Below, piece by piece: positions 1-9,330 of a DNA stretch of 64,000 nucleotides. Within the stretch, counting starts at the first letter, position 1; every line of letters begins with the position of its first letter. Location: assembly GCA_035559535.1 (NCBI GenBank), contig DATMBG010000040.1, forward strand, positions 62,001 through 126,000, given 5' to 3'. The translations under genes were made by a program, and so were the position numbers. Origin of the DNA: Candidatus Limnocylindrales bacterium (lineage in GTDB: Bacteria > Moduliflexota > Moduliflexia > Moduliflexales > JAUQPW01). The notes beneath the pieces were generated by a model. That model saw only the letters and a list, made by a program, of their open reading frames with translations, ran no database searches and was not told the DNA's origin.

Positions 1-547
1 TTATCCACACAGACCTGGCCTGTATTTCTTTACGTTTCACCCTGAAGGTTTTCAATTGGTCTCCGCGTCGAACTTTGAGGACAACTTCCTTTCCGGCTTC
101 ACCCCTTACCAGGATACTCACATCCATAAGAGATTTTCCTGAAACGCTTATGTCATTAACCGATTCAAGAATATCACCGAATTTAATCCCCGCTTTCTCC
201 GCAGGTCCATGGGCATGGGGAATACAAAGAATCCGATCGGAGGAAGTCACTTCGATATCCATTCCTATACCCACATAGCGGCTTTTCTGAGATGCCTTAA
301 AAGAGGCGTATTCTTCCGGAGATAAATAGGTGGAGAAACGATCCAGGTTTTTTAAATAGGCTTTGAGAGTTTCCCGAACAATATCCTGGGGTTTGGTTCC
401 CGGCTCTAAATAAAAGGCATTTTTTTGAATCTGGTTAATGGCCTCAAGATAAAAAGGGATATCCTGGTCTTGGGAATAGGTCGAGGAAGTCTTGAATCCA
501 AAAAACAAGCAGAAAAAGAATAGAAAAGCCCATTTCTGTGGGTCCAT
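1..547 (-). CDS. PDZ-domain protein, N-terminal part of an S41 (CtpA/Prc-like) processing peptidase; partial
   Basis: An ATG at 547 on the minus strand opens a frame of about 182 codons that reaches the left window edge without a stop. Residues 1-26 are a hydrophobic export signal. Residues 68-80 (LDRFSTYLSPEEY) match the segment that precedes the PDZ domain in C-terminal processing peptidases, and residues about 90-172 form a PDZ domain (GIGMDIEV, then GPAEKAGIKFGD, then GEAGKEVVLKVRR). The Ser/Lys catalytic domain of S41 enzymes would lie beyond the edge, so protease activity is inferred from family architecture. It follows the coiled-coil lipoprotein gene by 73 bp in the same direction and is the last visible gene of the operon. 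It could also be a PDZ-only protein. Confidence 0.8.
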   Translation of the reverse strand, partial: MDPQKWAFLFFFCLFFGFKTSSTYSQDQDIPFYLEAINQIQKNAFYLEPGTKPQDIVRETLKAYLKNLDRFSTYLSPEEYASFKASQKSRYVGIGMDIEVTSSDRILCIPHAHGPAEKAGIKFGDILESVNDISVSGKSLMDVSILVRGEAGKEVVLKVRRGDQLKTFRVKRKEIQARSVWI

Positions 548-620
548 AACTTTGTCCTATGGGTTAAATTCTCACTGAAGGAACCGGATTTAAAGAAACA
601 GAGAGTTTCCCATTAAGCCC

Positions 621-1106
621 TTAGAGCGAAGCTGCCATTTCTAAAAGGGTATCGATTTCCTTGTTAAGATTTTGAATGCGTTGTTCTTTTTCTTGAATCG
701 TGAGCTGGGTATGTTTTCGCAGGGCCTGGATTTCATTTTTTAGCCGGGTAAGTTCCTGCTCAACGCGTTGTTTCTCTTTTTGTTTCGCATCGGTTTCCGC
801 CTGATATTGTGCTAGGATCTCCCTAAGTTGTTCCAGCTCGACATCCAAACGCTCCAACATCTCCCTTTGCTCATCGAGCTGAGCCTGTAATCGGGCCCTC
901 TCGTCTTCTAAATCCCGGGATCTTTGTCTTTCTTTTTCTCCCTCTCTCCGCAACGCTTCGAGTCTTTGTTGTCGCTCTTCGATTCGTTTTTTATAATCTT
1001 CCTTATACTGCCAATAACCGATTAATCCACCTTCCCGGGGATTACTTGAAGTAGCACAACTCGTCAAGAATCCCAAGAAAAAAATGTAGCTTAAAATCTT
1101 TTTCAT
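621..1106 (-). CDS. Coiled-coil lipoprotein
   Basis: 161 residues. The start at 1106 is chosen because GGAGG lies 7 bp upstream and the protein then begins with a clean lipoprotein signal (MKKILSYIFFLGFLTSC). An in-frame ATG at 1172 would put a charged extension ahead of the signal. The mature protein, from the lipobox cysteine, is almost entirely Glu/Gln/Arg-rich heptad repeat, so a long coiled coil in the periplasm is expected. No enzymatic domain is seen. It sits 62 bp after the glycine-zipper lipoprotein gene and before the PDZ protein, and probably acts as a periplasmic spacer or scaffold for the ABC/vWA system encoded upstream. That role is inferred from context only. Confidence 0.85.
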   Translation of the reverse strand: MKKILSYIFFLGFLTSCATSSNPREGGLIGYWQYKEDYKKRIEERQQRLEALRREGEKERQRSRDLEDERARLQAQLDEQREMLERLDVELEQLREILAQYQAETDAKQKEKQRVEQELTRLKNEIQALRKHTQLTIQEKEQRIQNLNKEIDTLLEMAASL

Positions 1107-1168
1107 CGTAATGCCTCCGTTTAACAGGCAAGAGGTGCTACCCTTGCCGATATGAATTCTCCTATCCC

Positions 1169-1816
1169 TCAAATGCTCATCTTTTGATTGATGGCAGCTA
1201 AGTGCTCCGTTGTTTGCTCAAGTTCTGCTACACTTTGTTCGAGTTGTTTGATTTTAGCATTCAAGGCAGCCAGACGTGCCTGAGATTGTCCCTGTTCTCG
1301 CCTCAAAACCTCTCGCTGGATTACAATTTCATCCCTCGCTCTCTGCAATCTTTTCTCGGCCTCATTTAGACTGGCCTGTAGGGATTGTTGCTTTTTCTTG
1401 AGTTCAGTTTTTGTAACCTGTTTGCTATTATAGGCGTCTATTAATCTATCCACTTCCTGTTCCTGGTCTCTAATTTCGCTTTCCAGGTAAGCGTTATACT
1501 GTCGCGTTTCCTGATTTACCTTTTCAGCCGAGGCGATACAGGCATCCAGATAATCTTCTTCTTTAACATATTGGGCTTTAAGATTAGCCACATGGGTAGC
1601 ATAGGCATAACCCCCTATCAGTCCGATTCCTCCACCTATGAAGGCTCCTTTCAAGGCCCCTTCTTTACCCCCGGCAGCGGCGCCTATGGCCGCACCTACC
1701 GCAGCACCTGCAGCAGCCCCCAGACCGGCCCCCTGGGCCTTGGTTCGCTGCTGGTCTGTAGCACACCCTACGATCCATACAACCAATAGCATTAAGCTTA
1801 TGATTTTTTTTAACAT
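1169..1816 (-). CDS. Glycine-zipper lipoprotein with C-terminal coiled coil
   Basis: 215 residues. Residues 1-18 are a lipoprotein signal with lipobox VGC. Residues about 29-75 are a Gly/Ala-rich glycine zipper (AGLGAAAGAAVGAAIG and onward, then GGGIGLIGGYAYA) of the kind found in 17-kDa outer-membrane antigens (Rick_17kDa_Anti/Gly-zipper families). The remainder, about 80-215, is charged heptad-like sequence predicted to form a coiled coil. Glycine zippers insert in or pack against membranes, so this protein may bridge the outer membrane and the periplasm. It lies 89 bp after the SUMF1 gene and is part of the same minus-strand run. No catalytic motif is visible. Confidence 0.85.
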   Translation of the reverse strand: MLKKIISLMLLVVWIVGCATDQQRTKAQGAGLGAAAGAAVGAAIGAAAGGKEGALKGAFIGGGIGLIGGYAYATHVANLKAQYVKEEDYLDACIASAEKVNQETRQYNAYLESEIRDQEQEVDRLIDAYNSKQVTKTELKKKQQSLQASLNEAEKRLQRARDEIVIQREVLRREQGQSQARLAALNAKIKQLEQSVAELEQTTEHLAAINQKMSI

Positions 1817-1905
1817 AGCCCTTCCCCCTTTTTCCTATCGGCTTTACAGAATTTCTAAAATTCTGCAAGCTTATTTGTTAGACAGGTTAATAAAGAAAAA
1901 GCTGA

Positions 1906-3504
1906 TCAGAGATTTTTTAGATCGGCTTCCCATTGCTCTTTGTTTGATCTTCTGGTCCGAAGATACTCTTGAAAGTGTTTTTTTACCAGGGTATTGACCT
2001 TAATTTGCTCATCGGCACCCTGTAATTTTAGATAATTATTGTATTCTTCAAAGGCTTGATTCACCGTATCTTCTTTGATTTTTGCCAGTTGCTCAAAGGC
2101 ACTGCCATATCTCGTTAATCCCCCTTCGATATTCTGCTCTGTTTCGGCAACCCGTCCTTTAATGAGTTCTGTCTGGGCCGATCTTCCGATACTTTCTGCG
2201 GTTTTGAGGGCATCTTGAAGGCGAGGAAGCCTTTTCAATTCCCGGTTAATAAAAAAAGCGGCTTCTGCGGCAATTTTTACCCAGGCATAAGCGGAATCGT
2301 TTTCTGCTTTGTTAACGGTAGCTTCTATATTTTTGAAAGAAGCACTCAAGAGTCCTAAGTGGTTCCAGACGGTGGGTGGTATTACCCCAGAAGACTTATC
2401 CAGTGCAGTCAATTCATCGGTTAAGCGTTTCAAAGCATCTTCGGCATCGGCAAGCTGAGCATTGGTTTTAATAGTAATGGGAGCGATGGTCAGAGCCGGC
2501 TGAACGGGGGTTGCCCGGCTCTTTACATACTCAACCCAGGCTTCTTCTAGTTTTTTATTGGTATCCAGGCCGGTAAAAATTTGAGAAGAAATTACAAGGC
2601 GCATTCCTAGCGTCTCCTGTCTGGTTTGTGTTATTTTACCCTGGCTGTTAAGTTGATAGAATGGGATTTCGGTCCGTAAGGAAGAACGAAGGGCACTTTC
2701 TTCGGAATGGACGTGACCCCCCCGAGCCACAAAACCACCTACACGTCCCTGATAATATTCAATTTGATAAAGTGAACCTGTCATTTCTGAAACATTCCCC
2801 AACATATCGTGGATACCTAGAGGATTTGGCTCACGGAGGCCGATATCCTTTATCTTTCCATGGGAAGAGGTCGGTCCGGCAAACCACTCGTATTTGCTGA
2901 GGGGTCCGGTGTAGGGATATTTCTTATCAAACTCAAGGGGCTGAACTTCACTTCCACCCCGGGCTGCAAACTCCCATTCACTTTCGGTTGGTAGCCTCAA
3001 AAATCCAACCGCTTTATCATTTCTAGGTAATTTGTCCAGGGCGTTTTCAAAAAGCCAGAGGTTATATTTATTGATGAACTCCTGGGCCTCAAACCAGGAA
3101 ATATTCGTTATCGGCTTCTGGCTATCGCCTGCTTTCCCAGGGTCCACAACGGCATAATACTGGGCCTCGGTGACTTCATATTTTCCCATATAATAAACCC
3201 AATCCGGCTGATTATGGAGATTATTTTCAACAAATGCCCCCCCGAGGATCACACTGGTCGGAAACTCTTTAAACCCGCCACCGGATCTATCCCCAACTTT
3301 GAATTCTCTCAAGGCAAATGGTTTATCTCCCTTCCCGATAAAAACCCGCCGGAAAACCATCTTTGCCTGGTTAGGCATAGGTAAAATAAAGTCATCGTTC
3401 TGAGGCTTCGGATTGTAAATGTCTGCGGCATCTATGGATATCGTCCAGAACAGGTAAAGGATAAAAATAAAAACAATTGGCAGGTATTTCTCGGGATTAT
3501 TCAT
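1906..3504 (-). CDS. Secreted SUMF1/formylglycine-generating-enzyme-fold protein with C-terminal helical region
   Basis: 532 residues with a signal peptide (residues 1-27, ending in DAA). Residues about 70-310 have the FGE-sulfatase/SUMF1 fold: a YEVTEAQY strand, then NISWFEAQEFINKYN, then RLPTESEWEFAARGG, then LGNVSEMTGS, then FVARGG, then ETLGMRLVIS. The paired active-site cysteines of true formylglycine-generating enzymes are not evident, so this is more likely a binding or structural member of the superfamily. Residues about 330-532 are helical and charged. The start overlaps the end of the permease gene by 8 bp, indicating translational coupling, so the protein most likely works with the ABC transporter in the periplasm. 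Confidence 0.88.
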   Translation of the reverse strand: MNNPEKYLPIVFIFILYLFWTISIDAADIYNPKPQNDDFILPMPNQAKMVFRRVFIGKGDKPFALREFKVGDRSGGGFKEFPTSVILGGAFVENNLHNQPDWVYYMGKYEVTEAQYYAVVDPGKAGDSQKPITNISWFEAQEFINKYNLWLFENALDKLPRNDKAVGFLRLPTESEWEFAARGGSEVQPLEFDKKYPYTGPLSKYEWFAGPTSSHGKIKDIGLREPNPLGIHDMLGNVSEMTGSLYQIEYYQGRVGGFVARGGHVHSEESALRSSLRTEIPFYQLNSQGKITQTRQETLGMRLVISSQIFTGLDTNKKLEEAWVEYVKSRATPVQPALTIAPITIKTNAQLADAEDALKRLTDELTALDKSSGVIPPTVWNHLGLLSASFKNIEATVNKAENDSAYAWVKIAAEAAFFINRELKRLPRLQDALKTAESIGRSAQTELIKGRVAETEQNIEGGLTRYGSAFEQLAKIKEDTVNQAFEEYNNYLKLQGADEQIKVNTLVKKHFQEYLRTRRSNKEQWEADLKNL

Positions 3505-5413
3505 CTCTCAAAGCCTCGGCAGGCTCTATTTGGTTTACTCTGAAAGCAGCCGTCATGGCGGCACAACCTGCGATCAGAAGGGTACCAATCCAGGCCCCGA
3601 GGATATAGAGAATCGGAATCTGGCAGAGATTTTGTTGGACATTTAATGTACTCAATGAAAATCCAAGCAACCTCTCTACATGGGGTTTAAAAAGGGAATT
3701 GATGAGCATAGAGAAGATCCCAAACAGGGTTATGGCCAGCAGGAATCCTCCTATCCCGAGTAAGATTCCCTGATAAATGGGGAAGCGAAACAGGGCGGCT
3801 CCGGACAAACCGATTAACCGTAAAACCCCCAGTTCCCGTTTCTTTCGCTCAACGGAAGCATAAAGACTGGCAATGAGCGAGGCCACCGTACCTGAAATTC
3901 CGACCGTCGCAATAAGCCAAAAGATCAGATCCAGATAGGTGGTTAATTCGATGACTTTTCGAATCTCTTCTGCGGCAGATTGAACCGGAAGGGATTGTTT
4001 TTCAAAAAATTGCCTTAACCCATCCACATCATAAATGGTCCTGGCATACATCCGGAAGCTTGCATACCCTCGTCTGGCCAGAACAAATTCCTTATGATTT
4101 TCATCGTAATGGAGATCCCTGGATTGATACAACCTCAGAATTCCGGCAAGCCCGGTGGGGATAAAAGCCATACCGTTTATCGGCGACCGCTCAGAAACAA
4201 CCGAAACCGGAAACATCAGAAATTTATCTTCTTTAATTACTTTTAGAAACAGGTTTTCTTCACCTGGGAACAGGTCAGGGGGCAACATGATTTTAAGTAT
4301 TTCCTGGGTTGAGGTCTGGGATTCTCCCCAGGGGGGAACCGGTGAGATCCCGATTTCTTCGACCTTTTTAGGATCCACAGAGAGTGCATAGAGATTTAAA
4401 GAAGCCATCTCTTTTTGAGAGGAGTCGACGAGCCGGGCCATAATAGGAGAAACATAAGGGAAGACAAAAGCTTTTTTACCTGATAGCTTCCTCTTTACGT
4501 TTTTTATGCTATCTTCTCCCACCGATTTACTTGCCGTAGAGAGGAAATAAATTCCCATTTCGGGAAATACTTGAAAACCTGTTTTAGAAAGAAGGGTATC
4601 GTTGTTCAATTCCTCAAATTTTGTGAAACCTGTTCCGATCAGAAGTTCTCGCTTTTGAACCTCCTCTAACCCCTGGGGGGTTATCACAACAAGTCCATCA
4701 TATTGAGGATAGGCTTTAGGTATATCTCCCGACCAACCGAGCTCAGGGACTGCCTGTCCATCTTTAAAACGTTCAACGGCTTCCAGGATATGGAGTTGAA
4801 CATACATCAACTTTCGAACGCTGGCCCTTAACGGTAATATGCCTGCAACCCGAAGCTCTACGGAGCCGTATTCATATTTACCTTTGACAATGCGACTGGC
4901 CGTAGCAATCAGGGTATCTCCGATTTTTGCTTCCAGGGCTTCGGCGGCGTACTGGGTTAACACACATTCTCCCGAATAGGGTACTTGCATGCCATTTTCT
5001 AAAATCAAGGGGTCCCCTTCGGCTGTGGGGATAAGTTCAAGTTCTTCTTTTTTCTCCTTGTCTTTTACATGGGCGATGATTGTTGCCGAAAGCTGTCGGG
5101 TGTTAGGAATGATAAAGGCAACCTCGGGCCGCTGCCTTATTTCTTCAAACCAGGCTTTATCATAGGATCGGCTGCTGAGGGGCCTCATCTCCCGGTTAAC
5201 AGGATTTTGCGTCATGTAATGGGTATAAATGGTAATAAGGCCGTATTTTAGGCCAAATAGAATAAACAAGGGAGATAAAACGGCGGTAATGGCGGTTATC
5301 AAACAAAGTGTTAAAATCCACTCGTGCCGAAGATCGGCCCAGGATAGCCATAGCACACTTCCCTTCGACCTTCTTACTTTATGAATTACAACCTTCTCCT
5401 CAAGAGCAGACAT
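3497..5413 (-). CDS. FtsX/MacB-type ABC transporter permease
   Basis: 638 residues from the ATG at 5413. An upstream in-frame ATG at 5524 would overlap the ATPase gene by 83 bp and add a charged tail, so it was not used. One N-terminal membrane segment (about residues 25-55) is followed by a large extracytoplasmic domain and then three C-terminal membrane segments, the layout of FtsX/MacB/LolC permeases. The last part contains SLYASVERKKRELGVLRL, the coupling-helix region typical of this family. The partner ATPase gene ends 28 bp upstream. Such pairs act in mechanotransmission or lipoprotein handling rather than classical uptake. The substrate is unknown; the neighbouring lipoproteins make envelope lipoproteins a reasonable guess. 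Confidence 0.9.
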   Translation of the reverse strand: MSALEEKVVIHKVRRSKGSVLWLSWADLRHEWILTLCLITAITAVLSPLFILFGLKYGLITIYTHYMTQNPVNREMRPLSSRSYDKAWFEEIRQRPEVAFIIPNTRQLSATIIAHVKDKEKKEELELIPTAEGDPLILENGMQVPYSGECVLTQYAAEALEAKIGDTLIATASRIVKGKYEYGSVELRVAGILPLRASVRKLMYVQLHILEAVERFKDGQAVPELGWSGDIPKAYPQYDGLVVITPQGLEEVQKRELLIGTGFTKFEELNNDTLLSKTGFQVFPEMGIYFLSTASKSVGEDSIKNVKRKLSGKKAFVFPYVSPIMARLVDSSQKEMASLNLYALSVDPKKVEEIGISPVPPWGESQTSTQEILKIMLPPDLFPGEENLFLKVIKEDKFLMFPVSVVSERSPINGMAFIPTGLAGILRLYQSRDLHYDENHKEFVLARRGYASFRMYARTIYDVDGLRQFFEKQSLPVQSAAEEIRKVIELTTYLDLIFWLIATVGISGTVASLIASLYASVERKKRELGVLRLIGLSGAALFRFPIYQGILLGIGGFLLAITLFGIFSMLINSLFKPHVERLLGFSLSTLNVQQNLCQIPILYILGAWIGTLLIAGCAAMTAAFRVNQIEPAEALRDE

Positions 5414-5441
5414 GGAGTTTCTTCGTAAAAGTTTTTGTCGG

Positions 5442-6215
5442 TTATTTATTCCCTCTGAGGGTTTCCGATGACCCCTCCCTACATTCCGAGTAAGTATACT
5501 CATTACTCTCTTTATGCACATCAAAGGTAAACGTTCGATCTACCACTCCCTCCACCAGGTGTTTATCATGGGTTACTATCAAAAGTGTGACACCGATCTG
5601 TCGGGTTAATTCCTTGAACTGATCTCTAATTTCATAGGCTGTAAGTTTATCCACTGCCGCCGTCGGCTCATCGGCTAAAACAATAGAAGGGCGATGCGCC
5701 AGCGCACGGGCAATGGCAACTCGCTGGCGTTGTCCACCCGATAGAAACTGCGGTTTTTTGTTCAACTGATCGGCAATCTTTAACCGCATGACAAGGGTCT
5801 GGATATGGTCTTCCACCTGGTTCATCCCATTAATCGAGCACGGCAAAAGAATATTTTCCTTAGCCGTTAAAAACGAAAGCAGACCACCCGTTTGCAACAC
5901 ATAACCTAGATGGGATTTTCGGATATTAGCCAGCTCTCCCTCAGATAAGTCCATAATGGAATGTTCAACTCCTGTTTGAGGGATACAAACTGTAAATTCC
6001 TCTGCCCGGGTCGGTCGCATAATCAAACCCAGCATATCCAACAGTGTACTCTTCCCACATCCGCTTTCTCCTACAATGGCAATAAACTCTCCTTCCCAAA
6101 GGATAAGTTCAGGAATTCTAAGTTCAAATAAATTCCCACCTTTTTCTCTTTTCTTGACGACATTCTTTAAACGATACACCTCAGACTTAGCGTGATTATG
6201 AGAACCTGGACCCAT
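5442..6215 (-). CDS. ABC transporter ATP-binding protein, LolD/MacB-type
   Basis: 257 residues. It has Walker A GESGCGKST, the signature LSGGQRQRVAIARAL and Walker B SIVLADEPTA followed by a His switch in IVTHDKH. Length and motif spacing match the LolD/MacB/FtsE ATPases that pair with FtsX-fold permeases, and the permease is encoded 28 bp downstream. It is preceded at 6216-6340 by a 125-bp spacer holding a terminator-like hairpin, so part of the transcription from the vWA gene may stop before it. The substrate cannot be read from the ATPase. Confidence 0.93.
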   Translation of the reverse strand: MGPGSHNHAKSEVYRLKNVVKKREKGGNLFELRIPELILWEGEFIAIVGESGCGKSTLLDMLGLIMRPTRAEEFTVCIPQTGVEHSIMDLSEGELANIRKSHLGYVLQTGGLLSFLTAKENILLPCSINGMNQVEDHIQTLVMRLKIADQLNKKPQFLSGGQRQRVAIARALAHRPSIVLADEPTAAVDKLTAYEIRDQFKELTRQIGVTLLIVTHDKHLVEGVVDRTFTFDVHKESNEYTYSECREGSSETLRGNK

Positions 6216-6274
6216 CTCTGCTTTTGTATTTTCTCGTAGATGATGGATTTTATTTATCCACGAAGAAACCGAAA

Positions 6275-6308
6275 AGTATGGGAGTATTTATTTCCATACT
6301 CCCATACT
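6275..6308 (-). terminator. Perfect 13-bp hairpin between the vWA and ABC ATPase genes
   Basis: AGTATGGGAGTAT (6275-6287) pairs exactly with ATACTCCCATACT (6296-6308) over an 8-nt loop. On the minus strand the stem ends in TTTTC. The right arm continues as tandem CCATACT words to about 6324. It could be a partial terminator or attenuator inside the operon. Confidence 0.6.
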
Positions 6309-6340
6309 CCCATACCCCCCATACTTTATACCCTTCACAG

Positions 6341-8467
6341 TTATGGCAAGGCTTCTAAACTGATGGGGTGAACGTATTCACTGGGATCATCTCCCGGATT
6401 CAGGGCAATCCATCCTTTGGGATTATCATGGATGGCTGCGTAGAGTTTTATTTTGGCATCGATCTCATGGAGAAATTCCTCCTGCTGATCCGGGCTCCAA
6501 CTGGCCCATAGTTCGTTACTCATCTCCATAATTCGGCTTCTATAGGGTAAATCCAGCATAAATTCAGGGAGAAGCCCGCTTTCGGCCAATGTTTTTGCGT
6601 TTCTAATCTGATCTCCAGCCCGTGCGGCGACACTGGGAACTGCCTGCAGGGCTTTAAAGAAATCCTGGCCTCCGATCATACCAGCCCTACCGGCCGTCAT
6701 GATTTCTTGAAGGACCGTTTTCAATGAATCCAGTTCATTTTTGGTGACCAAGACCCGTACCTCCAGAGATGGGATATTCGGATCCATAAGGTCTTTGTCG
6801 GTAATCCAGGCTGTGATATCTGGCGGAGCTTTGGTTCCTTTTTCCCGACCAAGCCATTGAACCAGGGCAGCATAGCCCATCTTCAGGACCTTAGCACCAA
6901 CGTCCTCTTTTTGAGAAGGCTTCTCCGATTTACCTGTAGAAGTAGTAGAGGCCACATCCACAATCTTCCCCTCTTTAGCCTGCTCTATGATATAGACAAG
7001 CTTACTGGCGATTTCTTGAGAGGCCTTGTCAAATCCGGCTTTATCTTTTGAATCCACGCTCCAGTAGGAGGACTCTCCTTGTAATCCTGGATTTTTGGAG
7101 AGGGTCTGGAACTGCCTTTCTGCAAGGTCCCAAAACGCCTTTGCCCTTTGATCCTTGATATGGAGGGCAAAAATATAAAAACCGTTATCACTGGCAAAGG
7201 TCCGCAACGTATCTGCACTTTGTCCCGATTGGTTCCATTTATGGCCCGGCTCGTGGCTTGGGGCGTCTCCTATCAGGATAAGCATATGAAGAGCGTCCTC
7301 GGTCCATTTGGTTTGCCGCATGGCCCCATCGACTCCGGAGAAAACATCTTCAGGATAATCTCCACCGGATTTTGCATGAACTCCGGCCAGCGTATTTACA
7401 AAATCACTTACCTGCTGGAGCTCTGGGGTAAAATTTTTAGTAACAAACTCTATATCAGGTATTTCCAGAGAATCCCGATAACCCCACAAACCAAATTTAA
7501 CACTCTTGGCAACTTCAGCATTTTGGGTTATGGTTAAAGTCATGTTTTTGATGGTCTCTAAAGTGGCCTGTATATACGGGTCCATACTGCTGGTCATATC
7601 CACTACATAGACGATATCCATTTGCACCTTTCTGACTACTTCAGAATTACTTGGAATAGATTCAGGATGCGTCTGGATTGTTTCAGGGCTTTGGGAAGGT
7701 TCTTCCAGGCTTTGGGAAGACTCCTCCGGGTTTTGCTGATTTCCTCCTCCCGACTTTTTTGCCGCAACAACTTCGGTTTCTGAAGTTCCTATAAGATTCT
7801 TAAGGTTTCCTCCACCTCTTTCCGACTTTGTTGCTGCTGCTACTTTAAGGAGTCTTCCTTCGATCCCATCAATTTCAAAAGGCGCGTATTCCAGGATGGG
7901 GAGAAGATAGAATTGCTCAACAATATCGATATAGTCATTGGGCTCCTTAGAGATAACAGGAAAATCTTTGGAAATATTTCCCGATTCGATATCCTGGTAA
8001 TATTTCTCCGCCGCCTGTTTGCGTTGATCCTCCGGTGATTTCAGAAGCTCTCGTAAAGGTTCAAGCTTTTCAAACATTAATACGGGTTTTCTACCCCCTG
8101 GGTGGGTATAGGAAAGGCATAGGGTCTGCTTCCATTCCATGACGTCTTCTGCTTTCATCCAGCCGAGAACTTTACCCCGCACATCGCTACCCACTTCATA
8201 CCAACCTTTAGTTGTTGTCGACGTAGTACTCACATCCGGACGGGTATAGACAAAATAAGATTGAAATACAGGGACATCTTCCACTAGAATTTCCCCGTCG
8301 GGTTTTTTATAGATATGAGAGAAAGGCCGGGCCAGTACCCGCAATGGCAGAAATGTTTTCCCCGGTACGGTAACAGGTTTTCGCTGCTGGGCAAATACAT
8401 CAGAATACATTCCACCTACCCAAAACAGGGCAACAAATAGGATAAGGCATCGTCTAAAAGGTATCAT
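6341..8467 (-). CDS. Secreted von Willebrand factor A domain protein with SH3-like N-terminal domain
   Basis: 708 residues. The start at 8467 has a strong Shine-Dalgarno site (AAGGAGGAATTC-ATG). Residues 1-27 are a signal peptide. Residues about 40-112 resemble a bacterial SH3 domain (GWYEVGSDVRGKVLGWMKAEDV). Residues about 215-280 are Ser/Glu/Gln/Pro-rich low complexity. Residues about 283-500 form a vWA domain with the metal-binding MIDAS at 290-294 (DMTSS), GDYPEDVFSG and LIGDAPSHEPGH. This vWA type resembles those linked to PpkA-like kinase systems. It heads the operon, so it probably supplies metal-dependent protein binding to the envelope complex. The partner is unknown. Confidence 0.88.
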   Translation of the reverse strand: MIPFRRCLILFVALFWVGGMYSDVFAQQRKPVTVPGKTFLPLRVLARPFSHIYKKPDGEILVEDVPVFQSYFVYTRPDVSTTSTTTKGWYEVGSDVRGKVLGWMKAEDVMEWKQTLCLSYTHPGGRKPVLMFEKLEPLRELLKSPEDQRKQAAEKYYQDIESGNISKDFPVISKEPNDYIDIVEQFYLLPILEYAPFEIDGIEGRLLKVAAATKSERGGGNLKNLIGTSETEVVAAKKSGGGNQQNPEESSQSLEEPSQSPETIQTHPESIPSNSEVVRKVQMDIVYVVDMTSSMDPYIQATLETIKNMTLTITQNAEVAKSVKFGLWGYRDSLEIPDIEFVTKNFTPELQQVSDFVNTLAGVHAKSGGDYPEDVFSGVDGAMRQTKWTEDALHMLILIGDAPSHEPGHKWNQSGQSADTLRTFASDNGFYIFALHIKDQRAKAFWDLAERQFQTLSKNPGLQGESSYWSVDSKDKAGFDKASQEIASKLVYIIEQAKEGKIVDVASTTSTGKSEKPSQKEDVGAKVLKMGYAALVQWLGREKGTKAPPDITAWITDKDLMDPNIPSLEVRVLVTKNELDSLKTVLQEIMTAGRAGMIGGQDFFKALQAVPSVAARAGDQIRNAKTLAESGLLPEFMLDLPYRSRIMEMSNELWASWSPDQQEEFLHEIDAKIKLYAAIHDNPKGWIALNPGDDPSEYVHPISLEALP

Positions 8468-8549
8468 GAATTCCTCCTTAAACGGTAATTCGGTATTAAT
8501 ACCATTCTTCCCTACATCTTTTTTTATGGTATAGAATACAAGAGTCCTT

Positions 8550-8661
8550 TGTTTACTTAGTTTTGCATAGCTTTTAAGTCACCCCTCCAGCCCCTCTCCT
8601 ACAAGGGAAGAGGGGAGTTGGGGAGTAAAAGCAGTCCTGTGAGAGCAAAATTAAGTAAACA
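8550..8661. repeat. 112-bp MITE-like element with 17-bp terminal inverted repeats
   Basis: TGTTTACTTAGTTTTGC (8550-8566) is matched in inverted orientation by GCAAAATTAAGTAAACA (8645-8661), 16 of 17 positions. The interior is a GC-rich hairpin (CCCCTCTCC with GGGAAGAGGGG). Partial copies of the terminus occur near 29640-29652 (GGCAAAGTAAACAGG) and 55327-55350 (AAGCAAAATTAAAGTAACA). No transposase is present. Confidence 0.6.
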
Positions 8662-9301
8662 GTGTAAGAGTGTTTTTCTAATTTAGTCAGGGATAGAGAA
8701 TTCTTCCGATTTAGAATTAACCTCCTTTCTTCTCGGAAAGGTTTTTGGTTTTAGATTTTACTAACAGGCCACCCAGGATAAAAACCCCAAAGTAGCTAGA
8801 AGGTTCTGAAATCGCGATCAGCCCCTGGGAAACTTTTTATGATGTTGTCCCTGCGAGATGCCTTTTTAACCATTCTATCTATATCATCCCTTAAACTTGC
8901 TTAGCTCCCCAATCGGGCTGGTTTAAAAAATTTTCTGGCTAAAGAGTAGAATCCACTTATGGAAGGAAATAGGGTTCGGCGGGAAATCTTATAGGAAGTT
9001 CTATCTAAATTCTCTCATCTCCCTATTCCTACAAGTAGATCGCATAGGAGAGAAATTTTTTATATTCTTTTCTATATCTTCTATTATCCCGGGGTTGTCA
9101 ATAAAAAAGTTATTTGGAAAAGAAATTTCTACCTATGATCTTCATGGGAGGTCACGGCAATTCTAAGACATGGATTTTTATTTCTTTTTTGATTAAATCG
9201 AATCCATGGTTTTAGATTAACCCTACAAGGGTGATTTTTGCCGGTAATCGGGCCAGGCTATTCCCTGCATCCTGCTTTTAAAATTTCCGGGTAAACAACT
9301 C

Positions 9302-9330
9302 TTGACTTGTAAACTTAGGGGTTCTACCAT
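9302..9330 (+). promoter_or_regulatory. Candidate sigma-70 promoter for the PQQ dehydrogenase gene
   Basis: TTGACT (9302-9307), a 17-bp spacer, then TACCAT (9325-9330), 132 bp upstream of the start codon at 9462. It was judged by pattern only. Confidence 0.35.

Noticed and set aside
7148-7537. 129-codon open frame on the plus strand
   Set aside because: It lies wholly opposite the vWA gene, has no ribosome-binding site and encodes no recognisable domain.
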